This document shows, piece by piece, positions 18,528 through 26,203 of a stretch of DNA of 64,000 bases; positions within the stretch are counted from its first letter, which is position 1, and every line of letters starts with the position of its first letter. The DNA lies in the NCBI GenBank assembly GCA_902802115.1, contig CADCKW010000004.1, positions 82,896 through 146,895 of the forward strand, written 5' to 3'. The position numbers and the translations under genes were made by a program. This DNA comes from an uncultured Pseudomonadota bacterium (lineage in GTDB: Bacteria; Pseudomonadota; Alphaproteobacteria; Rs-D84). The notes beneath the pieces are model-generated. The model was not told the origin of the DNA, did no database searches, and saw nothing but the letters and a program-made list of their open reading frames with translations.

Positions 18528-18764
18528 TTAGTTTTTCTTGTGTTCGTCAATGTATTTCACAGCATCACCAACACGTTCCAATTTTGCAGCATCTTCATCA
18601 GGCACTGTGATTTTGAATTCCTTTTCAACTTCCATAACGAATTCAACGACGTCCAAAGAATCCGCACCCAAATCATTAACAAAAGTCGAATCTTCTTTAA
18701 CATCTTCGGGTTTAACACCCAATTTTTCAACAATAATCTTTTTAACTTGTTCAAAAGTTGACAT
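18528..18764 (-). CDS. acpP: Acyl carrier protein
   Basis: Small acidic carrier of growing acyl chains on a 4'-phosphopantetheine arm. The 78-residue product has the attachment serine S36 in the DSL motif ([13 protein letters not shown]) and the acidic helix II. The start is the ATG at 18764 with AGGA in front ([10 protein letters not shown]); a longer in-frame reading is not ACP-like. It has its own promoter, and fabF follows after a terminator. ACP also serves lipid A, PlsY/PlsC phospholipid and other acyl pathways encoded in this window. Confidence 0.97.
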   Translation of the reverse strand: MSTFEQVKKIIVEKLGVKPEDVKEDSTFVNDLGADSLDVVEFVMEVEKEFKITVPDEDAAKLERVGDAVKYIDEHKKN

Positions 18765-18828
18765 TTTTAAATCCTTTATTTTAGTTAATTTACTGCCCCA
18801 CGAATACAACGGGCACTAATTGAACATA

Positions 18829-18857
18829 AATGTATCATTTTCCCTGCCACCTGTCAA
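18829..18857 (-). promoter_or_regulatory. acpP promoter
   Basis: Minus-strand TTGACA (18857-18852) and TACATT (18834-18829) are 17 bp apart, about 65 bp before the acpP ATG. Confidence 0.6.
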
Positions 18858-18921
18858 GAGATTATAACCAAATATAACAAAACCTTGACAAAATCAAATT
18901 ATTTGATACGCATCCTTTTTT

Positions 18922-19023
18922 ACAATAAATTTTATGAGGTGATTGGAAGCAGAGATTGTTTCGCAGTGTACAAAACGTACATAAGAAACAATATCTGCGA
19001 CAAGCACCCACAAAATTTATTGT
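18922..19023 (+). ncRNA. Conserved stem-loop element, copy A
   Basis: A long interrupted hairpin: outer ACAATAAATTTT (18922-18933) / AAAATTTATTGT (19012-19023), then GGTG/CACC, then GCAGAGATTGTTTC / GAAACAATATCTGC with one mismatch, and an apical loop. The loop reads GCAGTGTACAA, four bases, TACATAA. The same loop with the same spacing occurs at 52419-52440. The strand is given by alignment to that copy. It overlaps the stop codon of the recombinase-like gene on the other strand. RNA or DNA function is not known. Confidence 0.5.
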
Positions 19024-20018
19024 ATGCCAAATTTTTCCAACAAAGAATTCATATTCACACGCAAATCTTCCTTGTCTGCCGCCCACACCAATCGCCGCAT
19101 AAAGAATTTATGAACATCGTCCATACGCAAATCCGGCATACCAGCGGCATTTACAACATTACGCCATGCGGTTCGGGGGTCTGCCAAATGTGTCCGGCAA
19201 CGTCCCATAAACACCCACTCGCCATATTGTGGCATATTTTCCAACAACACAACCGCCACATCAGGCAACGGCCAATCGCGCCACAAATAATGATTAAAAT
19301 CTAATTCTTCCCAGCGCATAGTAAAAACTTTCTGCTTTGACAAAAACGAATAAATCAGCATTAAAAACGCATCGCGCATAGATTCATTTTCTTGCGATTT
19401 TATTGCATCTAATAACCGCGCCACAGATTCTTCGGTCAATGGACTAACGCGCCGTTTTTGAACAATTTTATTGATTTCCGCCACAGGATTTTCTTTTGCA
19501 TACCCCTGCTCTATGGCATATTTAAATATGCTGTTTAAAACCTCTTGCATACGGGCGGCAATGGCTTTGCCTTCGATTTTTTTAATAACACTTTCGACAT
19601 CTGGGCGCGTGATATCACATATATTTTTATCAAACAAAGAATTCAAATGCATATTCACCGCACGCACCAATTTTGTTTCAGAATCTTCGCATCTGCGAAC
19701 CTGATTTTTCAGGTAAATATCCCAAAATTCACGGAAAGACAATTTTTTTCTGCGCACAGGAATTGTTTTTTTTGCATCTAATAAAACTGTTGCGACTTGA
19801 CTGCGTGCGGTTTCAATATCCATATCAGGATACGAACCAATAATAATTCTTTTATCGCGACCATGAACGCGTTTGCGAACAAAGAAAGTTTTCACACCAC
19901 GCGATGTCACATACATACGCAACAAAGGTTCTGAAATATCTTGGACAACATCAAATCCCGTTTCTGGTGCCGGCAGATTATCCAAAATATACGGATTAAA
20001 GAAAAATTGATGTGCCAT
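19017..20018 (-). CDS. Tyrosine-recombinase-like protein, catalytic residues lost
   Basis: Looks like a phage-type integrase that no longer has an active site. The 333-residue product has the arm-binding N-terminal domain (SRGVKTFFVRKRVHGRDKRI, IIGSYPDMDIETARSQ), a core-binding SAM-like domain (residues about 95-190), and a shortened catalytic domain. The usual T-G-x-R-x-x-E is IYSFLSKQKVFTMRW, the beta-hairpin Lys region is missing, H-x-L-R-H-T-F is DDVHKFFMRRL, and no GH...Y segment follows. The frame is open and the ribosome binding site GGGGGCGG intact. It may be a domesticated DNA-binding protein or a decaying integrase. lepA lies 17 bp upstream. Confidence 0.7.
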   Translation of the reverse strand: MAHQFFFNPYILDNLPAPETGFDVVQDISEPLLRMYVTSRGVKTFFVRKRVHGRDKRIIIGSYPDMDIETARSQVATVLLDAKKTIPVRRKKLSFREFWDIYLKNQVRRCEDSETKLVRAVNMHLNSLFDKNICDITRPDVESVIKKIEGKAIAARMQEVLNSIFKYAIEQGYAKENPVAEINKIVQKRRVSPLTEESVARLLDAIKSQENESMRDAFLMLIYSFLSKQKVFTMRWEELDFNHYLWRDWPLPDVAVVLLENMPQYGEWVFMGRCRTHLADPRTAWRNVVNAAGMPDLRMDDVHKFFMRRLVWAADKEDLRVNMNSLLEKFGIQ

Positions 20019-20035
20019 GACCGCCCCCTTTGTTT

Positions 20036-21829
20036 TTACTTACCCACCTTTAACGCATTGATAAATGCGGACTGTGGAATTTCGACATTACCAAACGTGC
20101 GCAGACGTTTTTTACCCTCTTTTTGTTTTTCCAGCAATTTGCGTTTGCGTGTAATATCACCGCCATAGCATTTTGCCGTCACATCTTTGCGATATGCCGC
20201 AATAGTTTCACGTGCGATAATTTTTCCACCGATTGCCGCCTGGAGTGGTATTTTAAACTGATGACGCGGTATTAAATCTTTTAATTTTTCGACGATTTGC
20301 CGACCGCGCGATTCGGCAGACGAACGATGACACATAAACGACAAAGGTTCTACATTTTCATCATTAACCAAAATCGACACTTTGACCAAATCAGACCGTT
20401 CATAACCACACACCGAATAATCAAACGATGCATAACCCGACGAAATAGATTTGACCCTGTCATAAAAATCAAACACAACCTCGGCCAATGGTAATTTATA
20501 AGTCAAAACGGCGCGATTACCGACATACGAAATATTATCTTGGACACCACGACGCGATGCGCACAACTCCATAATTCCACCCATATATTTATCAGGCATC
20601 ATAATTGTCGCCATAACCCAAGGCTCATCAATATAATCAATTCGCGTGACATCTGGCATATCCGCAGGATTTTCCAAATCAAAAACACTGCCATCGCGCA
20701 AATGAATTTTATACAGCACACTCGGCACAGTATTTATCAAACTCAAATTAAATTCGCGGGCTAAACGTTCGCTGATAATTTCCATATGCAGCAACCCTAA
20801 AAATCCGCATCGCAGACCAAACCCCAGCGCACTGGACTTTTCAACGGTAAAAACGAAAGACGCATCGTTTAACGCCAATTTTTCTGCACTTTCCCGCAAT
20901 GCCGGATAATCATCTGCGGCCATTGGGAAAAACGAAGAAAACACAACCGGCACAGACGGTTTAAATCCAGGCAACGCATCACCACCGGCACGCGAATCAA
21001 CGATTGTATCCCCAACCTTGCAATCATGAATAGTTTTCATACCCGTAATAATAAAACCGATTTCACCAGTATTTAAAACATCGACATCAACCATTTTTGG
21101 TGTAAAGTATCCAATTTTTTCGACTGTGTATTCTGCACCTGTGGCAACGAATCGCACCCGTTGTCCGCGACGCAAAGCACCATCAACAACGCGCACCAAA
21201 ACAACAACCCCCAAATACGAATCGTACCAAGAATCAACCAATAACGCACGCGTCGGGGCATTTTCATTTCCACCAGGGGCCGGCAATTTATGAACAATTT
21301 CTTCCAACAAATCTGGGACACCGGCACCTGTTTTCCCAGACACACATATTGCATTTCCCGCGTCCAGACCGATTGCATCAGTAATTTGTTGGCGCGTTCC
21401 ATCGACATCACTGGACGGCAAATCAATTTTATTCAACACCGGCAACATTTCCAAATCATTATCCAATGCCAGATACGCATTTGCCAAAGTTTGCGCCTGA
21501 ACGCCTTGGGTTGCATCGACCAAAATAATTGCACCTTCGCACGCGGCAAGCGACCGTGACACCTCATACGAAAAATCGACATGCCCAGGCGTATCCATTA
21601 AATTCAGTTGATATTCATTTCCGTCACGCGCAACATATTTCAACCGCACTGTCTGGGCCTTAATAGTGATTCCGCGTTCGCGTTCAATATCCATAGAATC
21701 CAAAACCTGGGCCTTCATTTCGCGCGATTGCAACCCACCACAAAATTCAATTAATCTGTCAGACAGGGTTGATTTACCATGATCAATATGTGCAACAATA
21801 GCAAAATTTCTAATAAATTTTTGGGACAT
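20036..21829 (-). CDS. lepA: Elongation factor 4 (LepA)
   Basis: Ribosomal GTPase linked to back-translocation and to 30S biogenesis, binding near the membrane. The 597-residue product has AHIDHGKST at 13-21, [30 protein letters not shown] and NKIDLP, and the LepA-specific C-terminal domain with [20 protein letters not shown] and FINALKVGK. Length and domain order are complete. The SD-like AAAGG is close to the ATG at 21829. The recombinase-like gene follows at 17 bp. Confidence 0.97.
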   Translation of the reverse strand: MSQKFIRNFAIVAHIDHGKSTLSDRLIEFCGGLQSREMKAQVLDSMDIERERGITIKAQTVRLKYVARDGNEYQLNLMDTPGHVDFSYEVSRSLAACEGAIILVDATQGVQAQTLANAYLALDNDLEMLPVLNKIDLPSSDVDGTRQQITDAIGLDAGNAICVSGKTGAGVPDLLEEIVHKLPAPGGNENAPTRALLVDSWYDSYLGVVVLVRVVDGALRRGQRVRFVATGAEYTVEKIGYFTPKMVDVDVLNTGEIGFIITGMKTIHDCKVGDTIVDSRAGGDALPGFKPSVPVVFSSFFPMAADDYPALRESAEKLALNDASFVFTVEKSSALGFGLRCGFLGLLHMEIISERLAREFNLSLINTVPSVLYKIHLRDGSVFDLENPADMPDVTRIDYIDEPWVMATIMMPDKYMGGIMELCASRRGVQDNISYVGNRAVLTYKLPLAEVVFDFYDRVKSISSGYASFDYSVCGYERSDLVKVSILVNDENVEPLSFMCHRSSAESRGRQIVEKLKDLIPRHQFKIPLQAAIGGKIIARETIAAYRKDVTAKCYGGDITRKRKLLEKQKEGKKRLRTFGNVEIPQSAFINALKVGK

Positions 21830-21899
21830 AAACCTTTACCTTTTGCGGCAATAATACACTGGTATATCCCAATTTGCAACTGAAAAATCTGGCAATTTA

Positions 21900-22472
21900 T
21901 CACATAAAGCACATAATCAAGACACCAATCATAGCGAACACAATAGCGGCACCGGTTAATTGCCAGAAATATTTTTTAACGATTACATTTGCTTTTTCTT
22001 GGAATTTCCACAACAAAGCCCCCACAATAGCGAACCGACCCGTCCTGAAAATCGCAGACACCCCCAAAAACAGAAGCGCCGGAAACCCCATAAACCCGGC
22101 ACACATAGCCATCAATTTATAAGGTATCGGTGTGACTGCGGTTAAAACGATAATGAAAACACCATACTCGACAAACATTTGTTGCGCCAATTCAAATTTT
22201 TCCATTGTTGCAAAAGTTTGAATCAGCCAAACACCAACCGTATCGAACAGCCACAGCCCAATCATATACGCGATTGCGCCCCCCACGATTGACCCCAATG
22301 CCGCCGCCAAGACTGTTTGAACGGCGCGTTTTTTATTTGCGATAATCGGCGGGGTCATAAAAACCTCTGGCGGAATAAACAAAAATACAGATTCACAGAC
22401 CGTCATTAAAAACACGAACCACGAATACATATTCGTATCGGCCTTGTTCAACATAAATTCACCCAGTTTCAT
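21900..22472 (-). CDS. DedA/VTT-family membrane protein
   Basis: Polytopic inner-membrane protein of the VTT (DedA, YqaA-like) superfamily, members of which act in lipid scrambling or export; the exact role here is unknown. The 190-residue product has a re-entrant type start (FLFIPPEVFMTPPIIANKKR), the G-rich AAALGSIVGGAIAYMIGLWL, and the conserved TAVTPIPYKLMAMCAGFMGF, followed by FLGVSAIFRTGRF. Four to five membrane segments are evident. rbfA lies 25 bp upstream and lepA 70 bp downstream, all on the minus strand. Confidence 0.8.
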   Translation of the reverse strand: MKLGEFMLNKADTNMYSWFVFLMTVCESVFLFIPPEVFMTPPIIANKKRAVQTVLAAALGSIVGGAIAYMIGLWLFDTVGVWLIQTFATMEKFELAQQMFVEYGVFIIVLTAVTPIPYKLMAMCAGFMGFPALLFLGVSAIFRTGRFAIVGALLWKFQEKANVIVKKYFWQLTGAAIVFAMIGVLIMCFM

Positions 22473-22497
22473 ATCCGCCCTCTCCCATACATATATA

Positions 22498-22860
22498 TTA
22501 TAAACCTTTTAACAAAGCCTCGATACGTTCGGCGCGTTCGATTGTATCGTCATAGCAAAATTTAATTTCAGGGGTATATTTCTGGTCAATACGCGCCGCC
22601 AATTCGAATCGCACCGCGCGCGTAATTTCGTCCAATCGTGCCTGGGCAGCCTTTGGGTCACCATGCGTATAAAAATACAACCGCACAAAAGACAACCCAC
22701 CATGTGCATCGGCACCGACCAACGACACCTTATTCAACACCGCATCGTCCATATATTTATCGCGCAGAATTTCCGCGACCAAAGTTTGCACTTTGGCGGC
22801 AATACGATTACCGCGTGGGGAAACGCGCGACATATCATTATTATTTGTGCGTTTTACCAT
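22498..22860 (-). CDS. rbfA: Ribosome-binding factor A
   Basis: Late 30S assembly factor that binds the 16S central pseudoknot region and is important in the cold. The 120-residue product starts MVKRTNNNDMSRVSPRGNRI with a KH-like core: KVQTLVAEILRDKYMDD, DAHGGLSFVRLYFYTHGDP, and VRFELAARIDQKYTPEIKFC then YDDTIERAERIEALLKGL. The ATG at 22860 with AAAGGTC upstream is chosen; longer in-frame starts add a hydrophobic stretch foreign to the family. Confidence 0.92.
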   Translation of the reverse strand: MVKRTNNNDMSRVSPRGNRIAAKVQTLVAEILRDKYMDDAVLNKVSLVGADAHGGLSFVRLYFYTHGDPKAAQARLDEITRAVRFELAARIDQKYTPEIKFCYDDTIERAERIEALLKGL

Positions 22861-23377
22861 ATAAAGACCTTTAATTTTCATGCCCAGTATAGCAAACAAA
22901 AACCGACATGCAACAACATTCACAATTCCGCCCATCGCCAAACCGGACCCCAGCGCAATTTTGTGCATTCTGCGTCCCCTTCTTTATGACTACGAGTAAA
23001 AGAGCCGCAGGCGATTTGTCACGAGTGCCGCGTAGCGATAGCAAGCGAAACAAGGGGTGGCTGTGCAGCGTCAGCGGAACAGACGGGGTAATTGTGAAAA
23101 CTACGAACAACTGGTGCATTTATAATTAGAAAAAATAATTTTAAATGGTGACTGACGTCACTGGGCACAATGCGCAATTTTGCGCATTCTGCAATCCCCC
23201 AACTGACGAAATTTTGCCAATACAAAACACGAAAAAAAATCACTTGATTTTTCACAAAAGACAATTTTCACAACACACAAACAAACGCGCAATCGCAACA
23301 AATCCGCACAACACACGCGCACACATAAAAATATAGTTTCACATAAAAAAATTTCATAAAAAAACATTTTCGGCGGT
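22861..23377. other. Gene-free region with GC-rich insert between direct repeats
   Basis: No credible gene. A near-identical segment of 27-28 bp occurs at 22953-22979 and 23172-23199 (both start GCGCAATTTT, then GCATTCTGC and CCCC). Between them lies about 190 bp visibly richer in G+C than the surroundings, with many short palindromes. The second copy also forms a hairpin (AATGCGCA/TGCGCATT). It resembles interspersed palindromic repeat sequence rather than a coding remnant. Confidence 0.5.
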
Positions 23378-23406
23378 TTGCGTATATACAAAAAATGTGA
23401 TATAAT
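23378..23406 (+). promoter_or_regulatory. Promoter P1 of surface gene, GCGTATATAC type
   Basis: TTGCGT (23378-23383) and TATAAT (23401-23406), 17-bp spacer beginning ATATACAAA. The same TTGCGTATATACAAA block precedes the gene at 26204. The leader holds a GGGGGG run in a hairpin with CCCC (TGTGGGG / CCCCACA). Confidence 0.7.
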
Positions 23407-23477
23407 ATGAATATCAAGTGTGGGGGGATACTTTCCCCACAACAGACAAACAAACAAACGAAAAAAGGGAAACTAAC

Positions 23478-25115
23478 ATGAAAATTAAAAACCTGGCCTT
23501 TTTTGGCATAATGGCGGCAATCATGGGTATTGCGGGAACCGCACGCGCAGATACCACAACCGTCATCGCATCACAGGCGTATGTCGATGCCAAAGACGCA
23601 TTGAAACAAGACAATGCAAAACGCATTCAAACAACAAAAAGTGCCTATGATGGTTTGAACAAAACCGCTGACGAAAAGAAAGAAGACTATCCTTCTATGT
23701 TCACATTGGAAGATAGTATTACAGAAATTGGCTCTGATAACTTTGCAACCAAAAATTTGGACAATTTAACCGAAACCGGTAAAGCAAATGTTTCCGCCCA
23801 AGGTAAATACAACAGCGCAACAGAGTATGACTCTGGGACGGTCGGTGCTGCTATCAAAAGCAAACAGGATACTTTGAATGCAGCAAACGTCACAACAGAT
23901 GCCACAGTTGGAACATCTAGCGGTTCTGGTGTCGTGACCAGTGTTACCGCAGACAATGGTACTGTTGCAATTACGAAATCTAAAATCGTAAATGCTGACG
24001 TCGCAGATAATGCACAAATCGCCAGAACAAAAATTGATTTCACCGCAGACGAATTAAATGCATTGGGTTCTGGCATTACATCAGCATTAGTCGGTCAAAT
24101 TACCACAAATGAAACTAACATCAGCAATATAAATGCCCAATTAGAAAAATCATTAACCCCAGAACAAATACGGGCATATCAGACGTGGGTTAGTGGCGGA
24201 AGAAAAACAAGTGGCGAAGCCTGGACGGCTTTACAAACAGCCTTTGCCGAAGACGTTGATAATGTCGTTTCCGATTATCAAGAAAATCACCAAAATTTGA
24301 TTCCACGCAACAGAAATATCCAAAAAGGTATTGCATACTTAAAAGGTAACGGAATTGAACATTATACCCAGGGGGTCACGTACGGTGAGGCTGAAAATAT
24401 AGGTATTAGCAACGCAGGCGTTAAGGAAAAAGCCGAACAAGCTTGGAAAGGTTATCTAACCAACGGAAAAGCCGATGATTATGTTCCAACCGTTGCCGCA
24501 GTCGAAGCTCGTGTAGAACAACAAGCACGTGCCGCACAATCCGACTATGCATACAGATCTTTGACCAATTTAACCGATGAAGGTAAGGCAAATGTTTCCG
24601 CCCTAGGTAAATACGACAGCACAACAAACTATGATACTGGGACGGTCGGTAAAGCAATCAAAGACAACGCTGCTGACATCACAACATTAAATAGCAATGT
24701 AAATACAGCTGGTTCCGTTTTGAAAACAATCAAAGACAATGCTGAAAACGCAACATTTACACCTGGAAACTCTGGAATAACCGCAACAAACCTGGCCGAT
24801 GCCATCAAAGAGGTCAAGACAACCGCCGCATCTGGTATTAGCGATTTGGACCTGACCGACACCAATACAACCGGACAACCTGTTGTTCGGGTTAATCAAA
24901 ACAACGGTGTGGTCGAGCCGGTTCGTGGAACAATAACCTATAAAGACGGCTTAGAATCAAAATTATCCAACGTTAATGCATCTGGCGACGCAGAAACAGC
25001 ATATAAAAAATGCACAACCGCCAGCCCATGTACATTAACAATGTTCATGAACAACGACAAACCTGTCTATGAATGGACAAATATGGATACCGAAAACACA
25101 GACGCGGTTCTGTAA
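23478..25115 (+). CDS. Secreted repeat-containing surface protein
   Basis: Probable surface-exposed fibrous protein; function unknown. From ATG 23478 (SD AAGGGAAA) the 545-residue product has a signal peptide (MKIKNLAFFGIMAAIMGIAG, TARAD) and directly after it TTVIASQAYVDAKDALK, shared with the 26.2-kb protein. Two internal repeats occur near residues 95 and 370: LTETGKANVSAQGKYNSATE and LTDEGKANVSALGKYDSTTN, each followed by a TVG-x-AIK segment. Thr/Asn/Ala-rich, coiled-coil-prone sequence dominates. The C-terminus has CTTASPCTLTMFMNNDKPVY then EWTNMD, the two-Cys/Trp module. No membrane anchor is visible. Confidence 0.7.
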   Translation: MKIKNLAFFGIMAAIMGIAGTARADTTTVIASQAYVDAKDALKQDNAKRIQTTKSAYDGLNKTADEKKEDYPSMFTLEDSITEIGSDNFATKNLDNLTETGKANVSAQGKYNSATEYDSGTVGAAIKSKQDTLNAANVTTDATVGTSSGSGVVTSVTADNGTVAITKSKIVNADVADNAQIARTKIDFTADELNALGSGITSALVGQITTNETNISNINAQLEKSLTPEQIRAYQTWVSGGRKTSGEAWTALQTAFAEDVDNVVSDYQENHQNLIPRNRNIQKGIAYLKGNGIEHYTQGVTYGEAENIGISNAGVKEKAEQAWKGYLTNGKADDYVPTVAAVEARVEQQARAAQSDYAYRSLTNLTDEGKANVSALGKYDSTTNYDTGTVGKAIKDNAADITTLNSNVNTAGSVLKTIKDNAENATFTPGNSGITATNLADAIKEVKTTAASGISDLDLTDTNTTGQPVVRVNQNNGVVEPVRGTITYKDGLESKLSNVNASGDAETAYKKCTTASPCTLTMFMNNDKPVYEWTNMDTENTDAVL

Positions 25116-25140
25116 TCTATATAAAAACATGTTAGTTCCC

Positions 25141-25171
25141 GCCCCGGCATTCCCGCCGGGGCATTTTTTTA
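25141..25171 (+). terminator. Terminator of the 23.5-kb surface gene
   Basis: GCCCCGGC (25141-25148) and GCCGGGGC (25155-25162), then ATTTTTTT. Confidence 0.85.
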
Positions 25172-25250
25172 TTCCGCCCTATCCCACCCCATAGCCAAAC
25201 CAGACAACAGTCGCAATTGTGCCCGCCACCCATAGCCTTGGCGAAGGGTG

Positions 25251-25361
25251 GTCATTGCGAGCGCAGTTTTTCACATTTACGCAAAGCGTAGGGTGTGAAA
25301 AACGAAGACGTCGCAATCCAGTAAATAATAAAGCCCAGCACTTTGTGCTGACATATAAAAA
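25251..25361. repeat. 111-bp direct repeat, copy 1
   Basis: Near-identical (three differences seen) to 25846-25956. It begins GTCATTGCGAGCG, ends with TAATAAAGCCCAGCAC...GTGCTGACATATAAAAA, and contains nested inverted repeats (ATTGCGA/TCGCAAT, TTTTTCAC/GTGTGAAAAA, TTACGC/GCGTA, CAGCAC/GTGCTG). A related inverted unit follows at 25363-25432 (CTGGATCACTACG...CGCTCGTGATGAC). The GTCATTGCGAGCG...CGCAATCCAG type is common as interspersed repeat in bacteria. Confidence 0.85.
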
Positions 25362-25430
25362 CCTGGATCACTACGTCTCGCGCGTCCGGCTTTGTGCTAA
25401 CGCACAAATTGGACTTGCTCGCTCGTGATG

Positions 25431-25453
25431 ACAAAAATGCTTTGCATTTTTGT
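25431..25453. repeat. Palindrome in front of the GIY-YIG gene
   Basis: ACAAAAATGC and GCATTTTTGT form a perfect ten-base-pair stem with a three-base loop, directly before the -10 box. It may stop read-through or act as an operator. Confidence 0.55.
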
Positions 25454-25461
25454 TATTACGT

Positions 25462-25467
25462 TATAAT
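25462..25467 (+). promoter_or_regulatory. -10 box of the GIY-YIG gene, likely leaderless
   Basis: TATAAT nine bases before the ATG at 25477. No good -35 at 17 bp; TTTGCA stands at 15 bp. No Shine-Dalgarno lies between. Confidence 0.5.
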
Positions 25468-25476
25468 CTACATTCT

Positions 25477-25788
25477 ATGAAACATGATTTTATACAATAT
25501 ACTTATTATGTTTATATTATGGCATCCAAACATAACGGCACATTATACATCGGTGTGACTAATGATATTGCGCGACGTGTATTTGAACACAAAACAAATG
25601 AAAACAAAAAAAGTTTTACCGCACGATATAAAGTGCATAAATTGGTATATTTAGAAACTTACGAACATATTGATGCCGCTATTACCCGCGAAAAACAATT
25701 AAAAAACTGGTCGCGCGCCACCAAGATACAATTAATAGAATCCACGAATCCAGAATGGACAGATTTATACGACCATTTATTATGGTAA
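25477..25788 (+). CDS. Small GIY-YIG nuclease-domain protein
   Basis: Stand-alone GIY-YIG domain protein of the YhbQ/UPF0213-like type, a putative structure-specific endonuclease. The 103-residue product has the two-part motif YVYIM (residues 11-15) and LYIGVTND (23-30), the catalytic-type Arg in IARRVFEHK, and the Glu region AAITREKQLKNWSRATK, ending with NPEWTDLYDHLLW. The start at 25477 is nine bases after a TATAAT. The gene is bracketed by the 111-bp direct repeats, an arrangement that suggests a mobile or formerly mobile unit. Confidence 0.85.
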   Translation: MKHDFIQYTYYVYIMASKHNGTLYIGVTNDIARRVFEHKTNENKKSFTARYKVHKLVYLETYEHIDAAITREKQLKNWSRATKIQLIESTNPEWTDLYDHLLW

Positions 25789-25845
25789 TAAATACCTGCA
25801 CCATATTCAATTCCTCCCCCCTTTCCCAAAGGGCATTCGCCCTTT

Positions 25846-25956
25846 GTCATTGCGAGCGCAGTTTTTCACATTTACGCAAAGCGTAGGGTGTGAAAAACGA
25901 AGTCGTCGCAATCCAGTAAATAATAAAGCCCAGCACCCTGTGCTGACATATAAAAA
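25846..25956. repeat. 111-bp direct repeat, copy 2
   Basis: Second copy of the repeat at 25251-25361, same orientation. The two bracket the GIY-YIG gene. The remainder of the 25789-26203 gap holds promoter-like sequence only. Confidence 0.85.
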
Positions 25957-25962
25957 ATCATC

Positions 25963-25990
25963 CGCGTATATACAAAAACAACACGATAAA
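25963..25990 (+). promoter_or_regulatory. Third GCGTATATAC element, no gene behind it
   Basis: CCGCGTATATACAAA at about 25962 followed, 17 bp after CCGCGT, by GATAAA. It resembles the two surface-gene promoters but no gene begins behind it. It may be a remnant. Confidence 0.4.
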
Positions 25991-26087
25991 CATAAAAAAA
26001 CACAAAAAAGTCACCACCACAACACCGCACAAATCTGGGGTTTTTAAATTTTTTTGTAAAAAATTTTAATTTTTTTACTTTTTTCGC

Positions 26088-26117
26088 TTGCGTATATACA
26101 AATAAATTTACTATAAC
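26088..26117 (+). promoter_or_regulatory. Promoter P2 of surface gene, GCGTATATAC type
   Basis: TTGCGT (26088-26093) and TATAAC (26112-26117), 18-bp spacer starting ATATACAAA. A GGGGGG run again lies in the leader. Confidence 0.65.
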
Positions 26118-26203
26118 AAAATTAAGATATGTTTTGGGGGGCTATTTACCGGGCAAAATATCCACCCACATATTTCATACACACACAAACGAAGGAAAGG
26201 GAA

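Noticed and set aside
18922..19023. Integron attC site beside the recombinase-like gene
   Set aside because: The arms lack the R'/R'' core pattern (GTTRRRY / RYYYAAC), and a second copy occurs without any integrase at 52.4 kb.
22871..23119. Open reading frame in the GC-rich intergenic insert
   Set aside because: No ribosome binding site, low-complexity repeat-derived sequence, overlap with palindromic repeats.
25251..25956. CRISPR array
   Set aside because: Only two long repeats, 484 bp apart, with a gene between; no spacers.
25844..26047. Small reading frames across the 111-bp repeats
   Set aside because: They arise from the palindromic repeat itself and recur in both copies; no SD or family likeness.
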